Counted from the stretch's first letter, positions 24,014 through 36,307 are shown. The stretch is 64,000 nt of DNA from Euborellia annulipes (GCA_023213315.1 JAKCPI010007984.1:62001-126000), one strand, 5' to 3'. Notes: a model not told the origin generated them from the sequence alone. Numbers and translations: made by a program.

Positions 24014-24924
24014 ATCTGGTGTGACTGGCGCACAGCACACAATTTTCTCTTATCGTCGGTAAAACAATTTCATTCTTCCTTTGTCCCCATGACCTCCCGT
24101 GATTGGAACAAGCTCCCTGCGTCTATCTTCCCCAAAACCTACAATCTTCAGACTTTCAAGTCTAACCTCAACAGGCATCTTCTCAGTTCCCGCAGTTGAG
24201 TTTCCCCTTTATGCTTCTCCTTTTGTTTTTATTTTCTTCCTGGCTGCATGTGACTATTGGTCATTATAGGTCTTCGGACCTTATGCACCCATTCCAAGAA
24301 AAAAAAAAAAAAAAATTGAAAGTTGTGTTCAGTGCTTGTCACACCATATTTTTTGTGTCGACATATATTTAGTTTCAACCAATATACATGTATTAGATAG
24401 AATTCAAGATGTAAAATTTATAAACATGGGAAAATAATTATATTTTGTTATCATGGCAACCATTTCTCTTATCTTACCTATGAAGTACAAGAGTAAAGTG
24501 GTCTTCAAAAGATTTTAATGGCAAAATGAGAATATGCATTTGAAAGAGCATCTAGAAATTAATCGATTTATGAATTTTAATCAAAATTGTTCGAGCGAAT
24601 TTTGAGAAAATGGAAAAAAAAACTGAAAAATTACATCAGTAAAGTACTAGTTCTCTTTAGCTGATTTTGTTCAATAGCTTCGTGTCACGTCCCATAGGGG
24701 TACCTAATTTAAATATAATATTTCAACCTCATAGCTGTTTTGGATCTTGAGATATTTTGTTCAAAACTTGTATAACCATTACACACACAGACAGACCATG
24801 TCGCGAAAAGCACTTTTATGGATTCCGGGGACCTTAAAACGTATATCCGCCAAAACCTCGACATCGAATTTTTGACATGAATCCAATACTTTATATATAT
24901 TAACATATATAGGTAAGAGAAAGT
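24014..24924 (-). mobile_element. Double-hairpin element, copy 3, with LINE inserted in the hairpin loop
   Basis: Starts ATCTGGTGTGACTGGCGCAC and ends AGGTAAGAGAAAGT. Its terminal hairpin is opened by a LINE 3' fragment at 24061-24316. Confidence 0.85.
24061..24316 (+). pseudogene. LINE 3' end fragment with poly-A
   Basis: Frame reading SRDWNKLPASIFPKTYNLQT then FKSNLNRHLLSSRS and stop. This is the characteristic extreme C-terminus of a CR1/Jockey-like LINE ORF2 (F-P-R-T-x-R-D-W-N-x-L-P), here degraded to FVPMTSRDWN. A short 3' UTR and 16 A residues follow. Heavy 5' truncation is typical of target-primed reverse transcription. Confidence 0.8.
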
Positions 24925-25062
24925 AAAAAAGACATCTTTCATAATAATAAAACTTTTATACATATCTCGAACTCTAAATTCAATATTCTAATTGATTGAC
25001 ACGGATTCGTTGTTGTCTTAACTGGATTTTATGGAGTTAAAGTAAAGAAAGCTTGAAGAGAA

Positions 25063-25262
25063 TTGCGTTTCTTTTTATTTTTCAGAGTTTTATTTGGTCG
25101 ACTGGGGTGCACATAACAGTTTCTATCTCTAAAGGGTCCTAAAATGGGTTTTTCATGATTAGGCCTACATTCATTGTAGATCCTGATGATGGTCTCTAGG
25201 GAATGTTACTGTTATGTGCACCACAGTCGTCGTCCAAATAAAACTGAAAAATAAAAAGAAAT
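25063..25262. repeat. Inverted repeat, ~55-bp arms
   Basis: TTCTTTTTATTTTTCAGAGT, TTTATTTGGTCGACTGGGGT and GCACATAACAGT on the left are mirrored by ACTGTTATGTGCACC and CCAAATAAAACTGAAAAATA on the right. CCTGATGATGG lies between the arms, but no GAAA partner is evident. Confidence 0.8.
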
Positions 25263-26842
25263 TAAATTCTTTTTAGCTTCCAAGATCTGAGTAAGATAAC
25301 AAGGAATCTGTACCATTTTATTATCTGAAAATACTATATTATTGTTATCCAGTCTTATTTAAGGTTTCGATTATGTCACCATCCACCTGACACTCTAGAT
25401 TTATTTTTTCATTCACGAAGTCCATATAATTTTAAATTCTGTTATATGGATGCCAACCTGGGGAGACCTGGTCCCCCCCCCCTCCCCTCTCCAAAGTCAC
25501 GGCAGATCGTCAAAATCAGAATTATTTTTGTATTTTAATAAATAAAAAAAAAATATTTCAATTTAAAACAGAAAAACATCTTACTTTTATTATAGCCTAC
25601 TTTAAATTTGCCACTTGAACTGTTAATGAGACTAATAAGTAGGCCGTAGCCTAAAAAATAAAATAAATAAATATATTGCAAAAATATTAAATTTTAAATT
25701 CTGTTAGAAATTGTAAAAAATATTTTATTTATTGGGATGGGTAGTTGAAGCAATCGCCTGGATCTTTCATCCCTATGGTAATGGTCGTACGAATAAGTAC
25801 TTTGAAAATTTTAACAAAAAAGATACTAACGAAAAATAAAATGCAAATAATTGAAAATAAAGTAGATGTAATTTTGATCTTAATTAAAATTTGGAACACA
25901 TAAATATCTCAGAAGACAAAAAAAAGTGAGTGGAATATTCAAAATCATTAAAAACAGAGAGGGAAACTCATAGGAAATTTTAAAATAGAATTCTTTTGTT
26001 CCCTTTGTCAAAACCTATTAAAAATTAATAGCATTCTACGTTACTAGAGGATTATTTGCAAATTTTAGGAAATAATTAATACCATCAGACAAAGACCCAT
26101 TTCATAATCAAGATTATAATCATTATTTTCTACTAAATTCATTGAACCTTTAAACATTAGTGATGAAAATTTAATTGGTAACATACCACATTTCACCATA
26201 ATCACAAGTAAAAAAAGTTAATTTTTTTATTCTAATTTATAAAATATATTTTTATTGAATTCTAATAATACCATCGATTTATTTTGTCTCAACATACCTG
26301 CACCTGAAATATTTTCTCAATTCTTGCATAATTTTGCAAAATTTAAAAATGAATTTCTAGACATCTACATATCCATCCCTCTCCAACATAATTGACCAAT
26401 TCTCAGATTCCAAGAGTGGATGATGCTCAAAGCCCCTCTTGAAGATCTGGAACAGAATATAAATCTATACTCGCTCTAGAAAAAAAATTGAATCTCTCTC
26501 AAAGATGGAAAGAGAACCTCTCCACAACCTCTTCAAATGAAATCTAAACTCTCTTCTCAAGAAGAAATTTGTAGACCTTATTTTAATTACCACAAATGTT
26601 ATATAACTATCTTGAAATTTCTAATCTACAGTAAAACTTATTCTTTGCTAATCCTTGAATTAGTCACGCCTTAAACACTAACGAAGGAACACATTGAGAA
26701 GAAAAGTGCACAGCCCAGCACGAAAAAAGACTGCATCGCACAGTTATCCAAACACATTAGATTGCTCTTTTGCCTCACATTTTGCCAAAGTAATAAAAAA
26801 AACTACAAAATGATTGGCACCCGAGTAAAAATGATTAAAAAT

Positions 26843-27093
26843 GATCGAGGGATACACACGCCCGCAGCAGGTTTGTATAATGAACCTTTAGGGGCATACA
26901 GGGATACACACGCCCACACCAGGGACACACACAGTAGATTGAAAGTGACCAGAAGAAAAATGTGTGTTCCTGGTGCGGGCGTGTGTATCCCTCCCTGTGT
27001 GTCCCTGGTGCGGGCGTGTATATCCCTGGACGTCCCTCTAGGTTCACTATGCAGACCTGCTGCAGTCGTGTGTATCTCTCGATCATTTTTAAA
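26843..27093. repeat. Foldback repeat with internal GGGATACACACGCCC motif
   Basis: The left arm and the reverse complement of the right arm share GATCGAGRGATACACACG, GCAGCAGGTYTG, GTGAACCTWGAG-like blocks and repeated CACGCCCRCACCAGGGACAC units. Open frames exist on both strands only because of the symmetry. Confidence 0.8.
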
Positions 27094-27214
27094 CATTAAA
27101 ACTTGAAAAAAAAATTTTTGGCGAAAATAATTAATAAATTTATAATAAAAAAGTGCGAAATAAAATGAGGATTTATCTTTTATTTTAAATTTTTTTAAAC
27201 ATTTTTACTTGGGC

Positions 27215-27290
27215 AGTCAATTCATTTGAAATAAATCGGGATGAGGTCCAAATGGCCTTAAATGCCGAAAAAGACCTTAGAACAAATAAA
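27215..27290 (+). repeat. SINE-B 3' part
   Basis: Contains TTTGAAATAAATCGGGATGA, GGTCCAAATGGCC and AAATGCCGAAAAAGACCTTA. Confidence 0.6.
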
Positions 27291-29289
27291 AAATCATAAT
27301 CTCATTCAATAGCATCGAAAATTGGAGTCTTATACAGTGGAATGGAGTTCTATTTTTCGTATCCCGAATATTCGTATTTCCGGCTAATTCGTAAATTGCC
27401 TGTCCCAGGGAATTTTTTTTTTTTAATTTTGTACCCCTAACAATTCAAATAATTTGAAAATAAAAGATAAATCCTGCTTTTCTTTTATAATTTATATCCA
27501 AATATACAAAATTTCTAGAAATATTTTGTCTGATGCGGTAGAAATTTTGGATATTTGGAAATAAAAAATTCGAAAGAAAATCAGGATCTTTATTTTCAAT
27601 AAATGTATTTCCATCAAATGGCAATATCGGTAGTCGACTTAAATAGAAAAGCAGCCCCAAATCAAAAGGTGCGAACTGAGAGTTAAGTGAAAAAAATCAA
27701 AATTCCAATTGTCAACATTAATTTGCAGTATCATACCCATCACAGTGATTTTTCTATTAATTTCTTCAGTATTCCAATGGACTACTCATACTTAATTGTT
27801 AATTTCTAACAATACGTATTAAACACTTGTTTAAGCCCAAAAAATAAATAAAAAAAATAGTGCATTAGTGATCCGAACTCGAGGATATTAATTGCATAAC
27901 CATTAATAAGTTGATGATTTGGATTTGCCCAACTTCTAACAACTAATATCTGCAAGCTTTAACTACATAATTTAATTCCACGGAGATATTTCTAAAGCGA
28001 ATACATTAAAAAAAGAGCCTCGCCGAAGGTAAAAAAAGAAGAGAAATTTAGAACTAAAGAATTCGAATATTTAAAATCATTAAACAAGGGAGAGAATTCT
28101 TTTGTTCTCTCTCTTTGTCAAAACCTATTAAAAATTAATAGCATTCCGCGATCCCAGGGAATTCATTTGCAAATTTCAGGAAATGATTAAATAATTAATA
28201 CCTCAGGATAAAGAGCCATTTTATAATCAAGATTATAATCATTATTTTCTATTTAAATTAATTAATTTAAATTATAAATGGATATCCTTTTGTGGTTTAA
28301 CCGTCTTAATTTTAAATGATAACGTCAAACAACAACCTGTATGATTATTAGCTCTTACCTTTCGGAAATTGCGAGGAATAAGTTATATAATATACCGGTA
28401 AATGTTTATACAAGGGTTTCATTGCGCTTACTCTTTAATTGAACAAAAAGTTTTTTTTTTATGTGCGAAAGTATGATTGAAAAATTTTAATTTAAATTTA
28501 TAATTAATTTTAAATTATTACAAATCATTTTTTTATTTATTTTCCATTTGGCTCAAGGCCATTAAGCTAAACATGATTATAATAAAAAAAAAAACTCATA
28601 TATAAAATTACAATTAAATATTATATAAAAAATAAACATAAAAATATTTGAAATAATTAATATAGGTGTATAATATTATTTTTATCAAATCGTTAAATTG
28701 AAACAATAATAACCAAATCAAATTAATTCTGGAATTTTATGCCGATAATTTTGCGCCGAAAAAATATAAAACTATTTTGATAAAAGTTTTAATATTAGCT
28801 GTTAGTATGGTATTTTTTTAATTTAATAAGATCTATGAAATAATCTATAACTACTGCGCTGGCATTAGAATACATCAGAAATTACAGGAATCGGAAAAAA
28901 GTCTAGCCCAAGTTGTAGTATTCCGTCTATCTAAAAGGAGTTGAGACTCTACAAAGCTCTTATAAATTGCATACAAATTGCTTGCTTTGTCGAGGCATTA
29001 AGGGTAAACCTAATCTTCAGTGCGGAGTAAGATATTCTTGATACACCAAACGAAATTTCGATTGTTTTCCCAAACCTCTATTACCTTTAGCAGAACATAA
29101 CGGAATACTTATATTTTATCTACTAATATTGCAACATGGTATTTCTGGGGCTCTTGTGGTCCAGATAGGATTACCTCTAATTATTGCCTTTATGTTAGTT
29201 TACTGAAGGATTTCTACCTCATTCCAGTCATCATTTCTCTTTTATTAATATTTAGTCATCTTTAGTCCTTGTGACTTTCCGGTCATTTT

Positions 29290-29525
29290 CTGTAGTGTAT
29301 AGTTCTCAGTGCTGAGAGAGTCTCTCCTTAAATTAGGACATTATCCATAACTTGCTTAAAATAGGTTAGATATTGGTTTGAACTAGAAATTGAAATTAAC
29401 ACATCATCAAGAGTCAGAGATAGGAAATCATGTAAAGGATCGTCTTTAGCTAGAAGGCCTGATAGATTTGAAGTGTGCGTCTGCTTGCACGAAAGCACCC
29501 CGGGTAAATAAGCGGGGAGGTAGGC
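29290..29525 (+). repeat. Dispersed repeat family C
   Basis: Shares TGCTGAGRGAGTCYCTCCTT, GAATTAGG, and a 3' part ending GCACGAAAGCACCCCGGGTA then AATAAGCGGGGA with 43140-43445 (plus) and 41830-42190 (minus). The other copies end in TTTCAAATAATAATAATT, suggesting a retroelement with an AAT tail. Class unknown. Confidence 0.6.
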
Positions 29526-29555
29526 CTAATTCGAATAATATCAATAATCTTTTTT

Positions 29556-30000
29556 TTTTTATTTATTTAAGGTCTTTTTCGGCATCTATTGCCATTTAGA
29601 CCCCATCCCTATTTATTTCAAATGATTGGACTTTTTTTTTTTTTAAACACTCACACTTTTTTCTCATTCACTCTCATATTCACACACACATTCACACAGT
29701 CTTTTCGGCAACTTAGGCCATTTAAGATTTTGACGATAACCGTTATTTAATAATATATTTTTATTCGGGGTCCAGGCATTCTTATTTTTTCCATTTGATA
29801 TCCAAAAGGCTTAAATAAAATCATCGGACTGCCTGGGGTCCGAACCCGCGACGTTTGGAATACGAGATTAGCACACTAACAAACCCCGAGGGCTTTGATT
29901 GGACTTCAATTCAAATGAAATAAATTTTTCTCGCTTGGGACGGGAAGCGAACCCGGGACCTTATGCACGAGAAGCTAATGTCTTCTCACACGGGCAATCT
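29556..30000 (-). mobile_element. SINE-B with tRNA-like head, split by a SINE-A
   Basis: The most complete SINE-B. On the minus strand the head contains GGTCCCGGGTTCGCTTCCCG, a good pol III B box, at about 29938-29960. The body runs through ATTTATTTC..., and the tail is AAGACCTTAAATAAATAAA. A SINE-A is inserted in the middle, flanked by TGATTGGACTT. Confidence 0.75.
29634..29895 (-). mobile_element. SINE-A with 11-bp TSD inside SINE-B
   Basis: Full-length minus copy from the poly-A tail (poly-T on plus) to the head ACCCCGAGGGC. Exact TGATTGGACTT flanks at 29623-29633 and 29896-29906. It dates SINE-A activity after this SINE-B insertion. Confidence 0.9.
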
Positions 30001-30006
30001 TCTTTC

Positions 30007-30205
30007 TCATATTCTTTTGTTTAATTTTTTTCTGCCATTTAGACTTTGAACGATATTAATTACGTATTGGGGTCCAGGCACATTTATTTATTTATATAAT
30101 TTGGTATCCAAATATTAATAAATTGGTCAGACTCCCTGATGTCCGAACCCACTCCCCTCGGCTTTCAGACTATCATTTGTCAACATCTCTAACCTCTCGG
30201 CCACG
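30007..30205 (-). repeat. Diverged SINE-A
   Basis: Shares GCCATTTAGACTTTGA, GGGGTCCAGGCA, TTTGGTATCCAAAT and a B-box relic CCTGATGTCCGAACCC. More degraded than the others. Confidence 0.55.
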
Positions 30206-31000
30206 AAGAGAGAAAATATTTCTTCAAAAATTTCTTCAAATTTTTTTAATCCAGCTATTCATCATTATTTTCATGAGCGTTTCTTTCTTATTATTTATTA
30301 AATTCTAAATCTTTAAATTTAATCAAAATTCATATTAAGTGTTGATAAAAAGTTTCAACTTGGAGAACTTTTATTTTAAATATTTAATATTAAAACCAGG
30401 GGAGGAATTTCTCAAACCGTTTAAATATTTGCCAGGTGCCAACATTAAGGGCAAAAACATTCTCTCTACTAGCCTGGTTATGATTAACGAGATCTATGAT
30501 GTGTATTTATAATAAACTTTTTCCCTCACCCAACCAACCAAACCCATCGGCCGTCACGAATTTCACCTTCTCAGAAGTTTTGCGTCATCTTAAAAGCCGA
30601 AAGAAGAGTGAGAAGTCGGCGGTTAATTAAACTCTAAAAGAGGGTAAAAAGAAGCCGAGGAGATGGGTTTGGGCTCAAGTGATGTGATCATCTTATTAAC
30701 TTTCTTACTTTGCTAAAACTCAGCGACTTGAGCGACTTTTTTTGGTTAATGATTTTATTTCGTAAACGAGACAAGAATTAGTTATCTCCTTATTTTGTCT
30801 TTCCCCCCCTCTCTCTCTCTCTCTCTCTTTAACGCTGTCTCTTTTTCAAATTTAATAATTAACTAAAAACAAAGTAAAAGAGAAAATCTTTTTGATTTTA
30901 TATAAAATAGTTAAGCTTTTACACTAAATAAGCCCACTGCAATAAGATTACTCTAAATCAGGAGTTCTTAAACATGTTAAACTTAGCAGACCCCCTATTG

Positions 31001-31250
31001 CCCTCGGGGCTTGGTGTAGGGGTTAGAGTTCAAACCTCGTATACCGAACGGGTTCGGACCCCAGGCAGTCCGATGATTTTATTTAAGGCATTTGGATACC
31101 AAATGGCTTAAATAAACCTGAACCCCAAATAATATATATTCATAACGGTTATCGTCAAAGTCTTAAATGGCCTAAGTTGCCGAAGACTGTGTGAATGTGT
31201 GGGTGCATGTGAGTGTGAATGAGAAAAAAGTTTGAATGTTTAAAAAAAAA
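31001..31250 (+). mobile_element. SINE-A, full length, 12-bp TSD
   Basis: tRNA-derived head CCCTCGGGGCTTGGTGTAGG with an A-box-like GGTGTAGGGG and B box GGGTTCGGACCCC. The body has TTGGATACCAAATGGCTTAA, and the tail is GTGAATGAGAAAAAAGTTTG plus poly-A. Flanked by GACCCCCTATTG (30989-31000) and GACCCCCTGTTG (31251-31262). Confidence 0.92.
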
Positions 31251-31791
31251 GACCCCCTGTTGAATTTTTTTTCTCGCGGAACCACCCCTCTCTAACTGTA
31301 GGCATTTTATGTCATCCTTCAAGCTTGATTTTTGAATCAGTATGAATTTCTTGATGCATATGTATGGGTCTCTGTTGATATAGCCTATTGTCTAAGTTTG
31401 CCCCATTCCTGCCCCCCCTGAGAATAAGCTGGCGCCGTCCCTGTATCGCCTGTTGAGAATATAAGGGTGGGGGGGGGGCTAAAGTCCGAAATTCAACAAT
31501 TCGAGAAAAGGCGTTTGGAAGTTTTTTTTAAAACATATAGGACCTACATTTAAATAGCCGGGCAATAAATTAATAGACCAAAATCAATAGCAAAGAATGG
31601 AAATATATTTTTGCCATTTTGGCACTCTAAACGTTTAGTAGGCTTAACTCAAAAATTTAACTTTTAGACTTTCGCCACTGATTCTCAGCTGGCGACATAT
31701 TCATAATTTTTTATTATTATTTTTTTTTTTTGTAACCTATCAACCCTTCCTATCGCTTAAAGATATTTTTCAAAAAAAAAAAAACTCCATA

Positions 31792-32211
31792 TAAGGCGTG
31801 CCGAGGGGGAGAGAGGGGACGGTCCCAGGCCCCGAGCCGCCATAGGCCCCCAAACATTTGTTTTTGAGAGGGCCCGAGCTCAAATAAACCCCGAAAGATA
31901 AAAAAAAAAATTGAGGTAGGCCTATGTCTTTGTGCCTGAAAGTATTTCTAAGGCGGAGTCAAAAAAAAAAAATTGCAAGACATATGCAGCCAAAATAAAA
32001 AAAAAAAAATAATAATAATTTGTCTTTGAGAGGGCCCGGGGCTCTCGGGGTTCAGGGATATACTGTATTTTAAAAATATTTTTGTGTATGGAGGAGGCAC
32101 ATATTTAAAAATGAGTTCAATTCAATATACACATCTGGTACAAAATGTATAGGTCTATAGGCCCCTATTATAGTGAAGCCCCAGGCCCCCAACTGTCTCG
32201 GTACGCCCCTG
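31792..32211. mobile_element. hAT-like MITE, degraded
   Basis: AAGGCGTGCCGAGG on the left and CTCGGTACGCCCCTG on the right are inverted. The interior holds repeated AGGCCCC and AGGGCCCGGG blocks. Flanks show no exact 8-bp duplication. Confidence 0.6.
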
Positions 32212-32461
32212 AATCCAAATAATTAATCTTTCAGTATAATTATAAAATAATTCAAAACATGAGCCAGTGGATGACAAACTTTAGCAGTTATCTCTCAAGA
32301 TAGAGAGAGAAATAAAAAATTAATTCGAAATATAATAATATTATACCTATAAATACGTATTTGATCATATATCTGACTTACGAGATTTTTAAAGATCACC
32401 GACGATATGAAAAGTGAAATATTTCATTTTTGTGAACGAGAGGTTTTTATATTTCGTATTA

Positions 32462-33420
32462 GCCTGGTCGTCCACTGGACGCTACCGCTACAAGGGCGAC
32501 AACAAGAGACGCGACAACACGCTACAAGGGTCGTCCACTGCACGCTACTTCGCGCTACATTTGACATAAAATATCATATAAATTTCTAACCAATAAATAA
32601 AACAAATCCATATAATTTTAATAAATAATTAAATTGAAATATAAAACCAAGATAAAAATGTCCTAATTTATATTTATTTTCGCTAAATTTTCAAATAATC
32701 TTATTTTAAAATTCTTTATATTCTGGGATGAAGGTTATTTTAAATAGACCTCGAAGAGCCGCAGTTACTTCACCAAATCACTCAATGTGAAAAAAACAAA
32801 AATGTATAATTTTATCAATTTAATATACGTATATATACAGTATATCACAAAAAATTGTAATGTCGACTATAAAAGAATAAGTAAGTGTTGAATATAAAAT
32901 TTACACATACTCTATGTTTATCTTTAAAGGTCCTGACGGTGATGAAAAATCGAAACTGATATTTGCAAAGCAGTCGATTCTTGAAACAGTTAATAAAAAA
33001 TTTAAAAAATTTATGAAAATTCATTTAAACACACACTCACCGGACAAACAGTGATTGATGAAGTAACTACGGCTCTTTGAGGTCTATTTAATCTTATTTT
33101 GTCCCACAAATTAAATATCGACATTTTGGTCTTTGTTTTATTCAATTGCATCAATTTTATTAAGAAAAAACAAAGTGTTGCGGTTTTTTTTTTGCCGGTG
33201 AGAGTATTTTAGGTTAGAAAAACAAAGGGTTAGACGCTACAACGCGCTACAGATCCCATTTTTTTGGGATCTGTAGCGCCTTGTCGCTCGAAGCGCGTTG
33301 TAGCGTGATGTCGCGCGCTTCTAGTGGACGAGCTTCAATTGATTCACACACATTGGGATCTGTAGCGTGTTGTAGCGCTTGTAGCGGTAGCGCGTTGTCG
33401 CGTCCAGTGGACGACCAGCC
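32462..33420. mobile_element. PIF/Harbinger-like nonautonomous element, TTA TSD
   Basis: A 959-bp element beginning GCCTGGTCGTCCACTGGACG and ending CGTCCAGTGGACGACCAGCC, flanked on both sides by TTA (32459-32461, 33421-33423). A 3-bp TTA/TAA duplication is characteristic of the PIF/Harbinger superfamily. Subterminal GTAGCG and GCGACAAC motifs recur many times and may be transposase-binding sites. There is no transposase frame. Confidence 0.85.
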
Positions 33421-34294
33421 TTATGATATAATCAAAAATTTTTATTCTTCTAATTAAATATTATAGAGAAAAAAAAAATATCTATAAAAATTAGAATAAC
33501 TATTTCTAAACCGATTCATAAAGACAATACAGTACCTACTAAATCATATTTTTATTTAATCCATTCGAATGCTTTTATAAATCGAAGATTTATGATAGGG
33601 CTATTAACAACCGGTTCATCCGAACTGATAAAATTTTAGGAAATGAACCGAACCTATGCTCACAAGTTGAATCCCACTATCAATATTAATAAATTCGCCT
33701 TTTTTCCATTAAATATTTTTGATCTAATTGTCATACAGATATAAATTTTATTTAATTTCCATTTTTTCAAAGTTTTAATTAATATTTAACGACTTATAAT
33801 AATTATTAGAATAAATAAAAAATTTTCTTGTCTTTGTTGATGTTTCGAAAATAAATTTAAAGTGATGTTAATTAAAATGTGAGAATGAAATTTCGATACG
33901 AAAAAAGTCAATAGGAATTTTGTGCAAAAAAATTTATGTCAAGGATTTAAAATGATTATTTTTGAATAAAAAAAGTAAAGTGAGTAATTATAAATCGATA
34001 AAAAATTATGATTATAGCTCTTAATAAATAAAATGAAAATTTAATATTCATTAAAATAAGAGAAAATGCCGGTTGTATTTTTCCCATTATTTAAAAAATA
34101 AAATAATCTTTAAATTAAATATTTCCAAGATTTATATATTAGTATTCAAAACATAATAAATTAATCTTGTCCACTCTCATTCCCAATCCGAATTTGAGAA
34201 GACTTCCCCTCCATTCATTTTTTAAAAATACATTATCATTCTCCTTTTCTTCTCTCCCTCTCTTCCCCTCTCTGTACCTAATTTCTCCTTCTTA

Positions 34295-34511
34295 CTAATT
34301 AGCCAATCAGAGGTGAGGGCGCCACAATACGTCTGCTCTTAATGCAGGAGAGATGCCTTGCCACCTCAGTAGAGAGGGGGGAGGCCTTTGACTAGTGTTA
34401 ATCCACGTCACTTTTCGTAAGAAAACCGACGCGTCCTCAGTTTGTAGTCAGCCATTATGGCAGGTGGCCACGCCGCTCCTGCTCTCTTCATTTCTCAACA
34501 TTTTTACCTAG
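34295..34511 (+). promoter_or_regulatory. Candidate internal promoter and first exon
   Basis: A GC-richer island in the long intron with AGCCAATCAGAG (CCAAT box, about 34301) and CCTCAGTTTGTAGTCAGCC (arthropod initiator-like TCAGTT, about 34436). ATGG follows at 34457. The frame gives MAGGHAAPALFISQHFYL and then G before GTATTT at 34512, that is a phase-1 donor. The next known exon (36308) enters in phase 1, so splicing would be in frame. It might instead be a nested gene's first exon, or chance. There is no TATA box. Confidence 0.35.
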
Positions 34512-35382
34512 GTATTTCAACTCAAAATTAGTAATCGTTTGTTTTTTATACTCTTTAATGGTTAAATATTTATAATTAATATAAAAATTTAAGAATTTCA
34601 TAATATAAATTTCGAACATTATATGATTATATGCTATCGTATAATCTTTTCCTATTTTTTGCTCTCGCCTTTAATTAGCAATTTCTCTGCAATTTTATTT
34701 TATATTTCTAAGGAGGAAAATCTTTTCTATAGACCCTAACTGTTAATATCTACCATTCTATCACTTCTGATCTAAATTAATACTAGACCTATGTCATTTT
34801 GACATTAATTATTAATCTTTCTTGCACAAAACTAAATAATATTAGTATAAGGGTATTTTATAAAAAATATTAGTCCAAGGCAGTGATATTTCAAAATATT
34901 ATATTCGTAAGCAGATTAAAATATTCTCAATCTTATATACTACATGTATATTCCTTTGCCTTCAAAACAAGTCAATACTTGTTCATTAACTATACAAGGT
35001 ATATAAGTGCTTAATATTTAAATAGGCTAATCACATTAATATTCCGCAGCCTGCACTTCTTTTATTTTAATACACACTTTTTTTATCGTTTCGACATAGA
35101 TTCTCCCTTTTTCAGGTGTTACAACTCATTTTTAGACAATTATTGTTTGTCATGCCATAACCCACACACACACACACACATACACATTCAAGTCTGTTTT
35201 GTCTTAATATAGGACCTATTTATAGTTTTCCAGTTTCCAAGACATATTTCCCATCCCGGTGAATTAGCCTTCCCTGTAAATGAACAATTTAACAGGAATC
35301 AATAAAAAAAAAAAACTTGTAAAAGTCATAATACATTCTTATGAAATTTTAAAATTAATATTATTAAATTCGCAATATTTTT

Positions 35383-35487
35383 ACTTTCTCTTACCTCTAT
35401 ATATGTTAATATATAGGGAGAGAAAGTATTGGATTCATGTCCAAAATTCGATGTTGAGATTTGGATGGATATACACGTTTTGAGGTC
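35383..35487 (+). repeat. Double-hairpin element, left-terminal fragment
   Basis: ACTTTCTCTTACCTCTATAT, the AT hairpin and the following TTGGATTCATGTC ... ACACGTTTTGAGGTCC, then abruptly different sequence. Confidence 0.8.
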
Positions 35488-35489
35488 CT

Positions 35490-35690
35490 CTGAGAAGGAG
35501 ACGTTTCGGACAAAATTTAATTCGTCTATCCTCAGTCCTTGTAGGCTTATAAACTAATTAGGCACAAATTTGTCATTGTTGATGCGGCACAAATTTGTGC
35601 ACATGTATATTCTTTTTATAAAAACAGGCGAGTGTTTAATGCTTCATGAGAGTCTATAAGATTTTGTCCGAAACGTCTCCTTTTCGGCAT
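35490..35690. repeat. Inverted repeat carrying CCGAAACGTCTCC
   Basis: GAAGGAGACGTTTCGGACAA on the left and TTGTCCGAAACGTCTCCTTT on the right are inverted across a ~160-bp spacer. The GAAACGTC half of the hammerhead-like motif is kept. The CTGANGA half is not convincing. Confidence 0.7.
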
Positions 35691-35984
35691 TTGGCATCCA
35701 AAGGCTCTCTTTATTTGAAGCACCCGTACTTGCTCTCTTCCATCCCATAACATCAACAGCAACTTCTCTTCAGCTTATAATATTTTTATACCAAATGCCT
35801 ATCTTTATATATAGGCCCCCTTATATACATTTTCTTTTTTCGATTTCGGAGTTAAAATACACCCATATCTTCCCCCGTGTTTCAGCCTTGACTCTGATTA
35901 TAAAAAAACAATGTTTGCCTCCCCTATGTATATATTAAAAATATTTGAAGCCCCTGGGCAGTATTCGTCTTTTGTTCCAGGTAT

Positions 35985-36115
35985 CAATTCCCGTCTCAGG
36001 GGACAAATATTTATTTCAATTGATTGTTTATCATTGAATGAAATAAATAAGAACGGGCCCTAACTTAAATGACCACAGTACCAAATAAGACTTTGAAAAA
36101 ATCGAATAAATAAAT
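35985..36115 (+). repeat. SINE-B copy, diverged
   Basis: TTCCCGTCTCAGGGGACAAA, TTTATTTCAATTGATTG and AATAAATAAGAACGGGCCC follow SINE-B order. Confidence 0.5.
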
Positions 36116-36307
36116 TTAATAGCAATGATTATATTTATTACAAAAGAAAATACAAAATATTATAACCTATATTTAGTAAATATACATTAAAAAAAAACCA
36201 TTGAATTATTAATGATTCTATTTTGTTCTATTGCTAACTAATGAAGGAAAATTGATCTAATTAAGCTTAAAAGCGGACGAAGTCATAAAAGTTAAATTTG
36301 TTTACAG

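Larger units (their letters stand above)
13442..36307 (+). other. Neuroligin intron, 22.9 kb, filled with nested transposable elements
   Basis: Bounded by GTAGGC and TTTACAG and flanked by exons in compatible phase. It contains double-hairpin elements, SINEs, MITEs and the Harbinger-like element, each annotated separately, plus a candidate internal promoter at 34295-34511. Segments 15800-16670, 17501-18640, 20549-22059, 23000-24000, 25263-26840, 27291-29290, 30206-30988 and 33424-34180 show only AT-rich DNA, poly-C runs and simple repeats. Confidence 0.85.
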
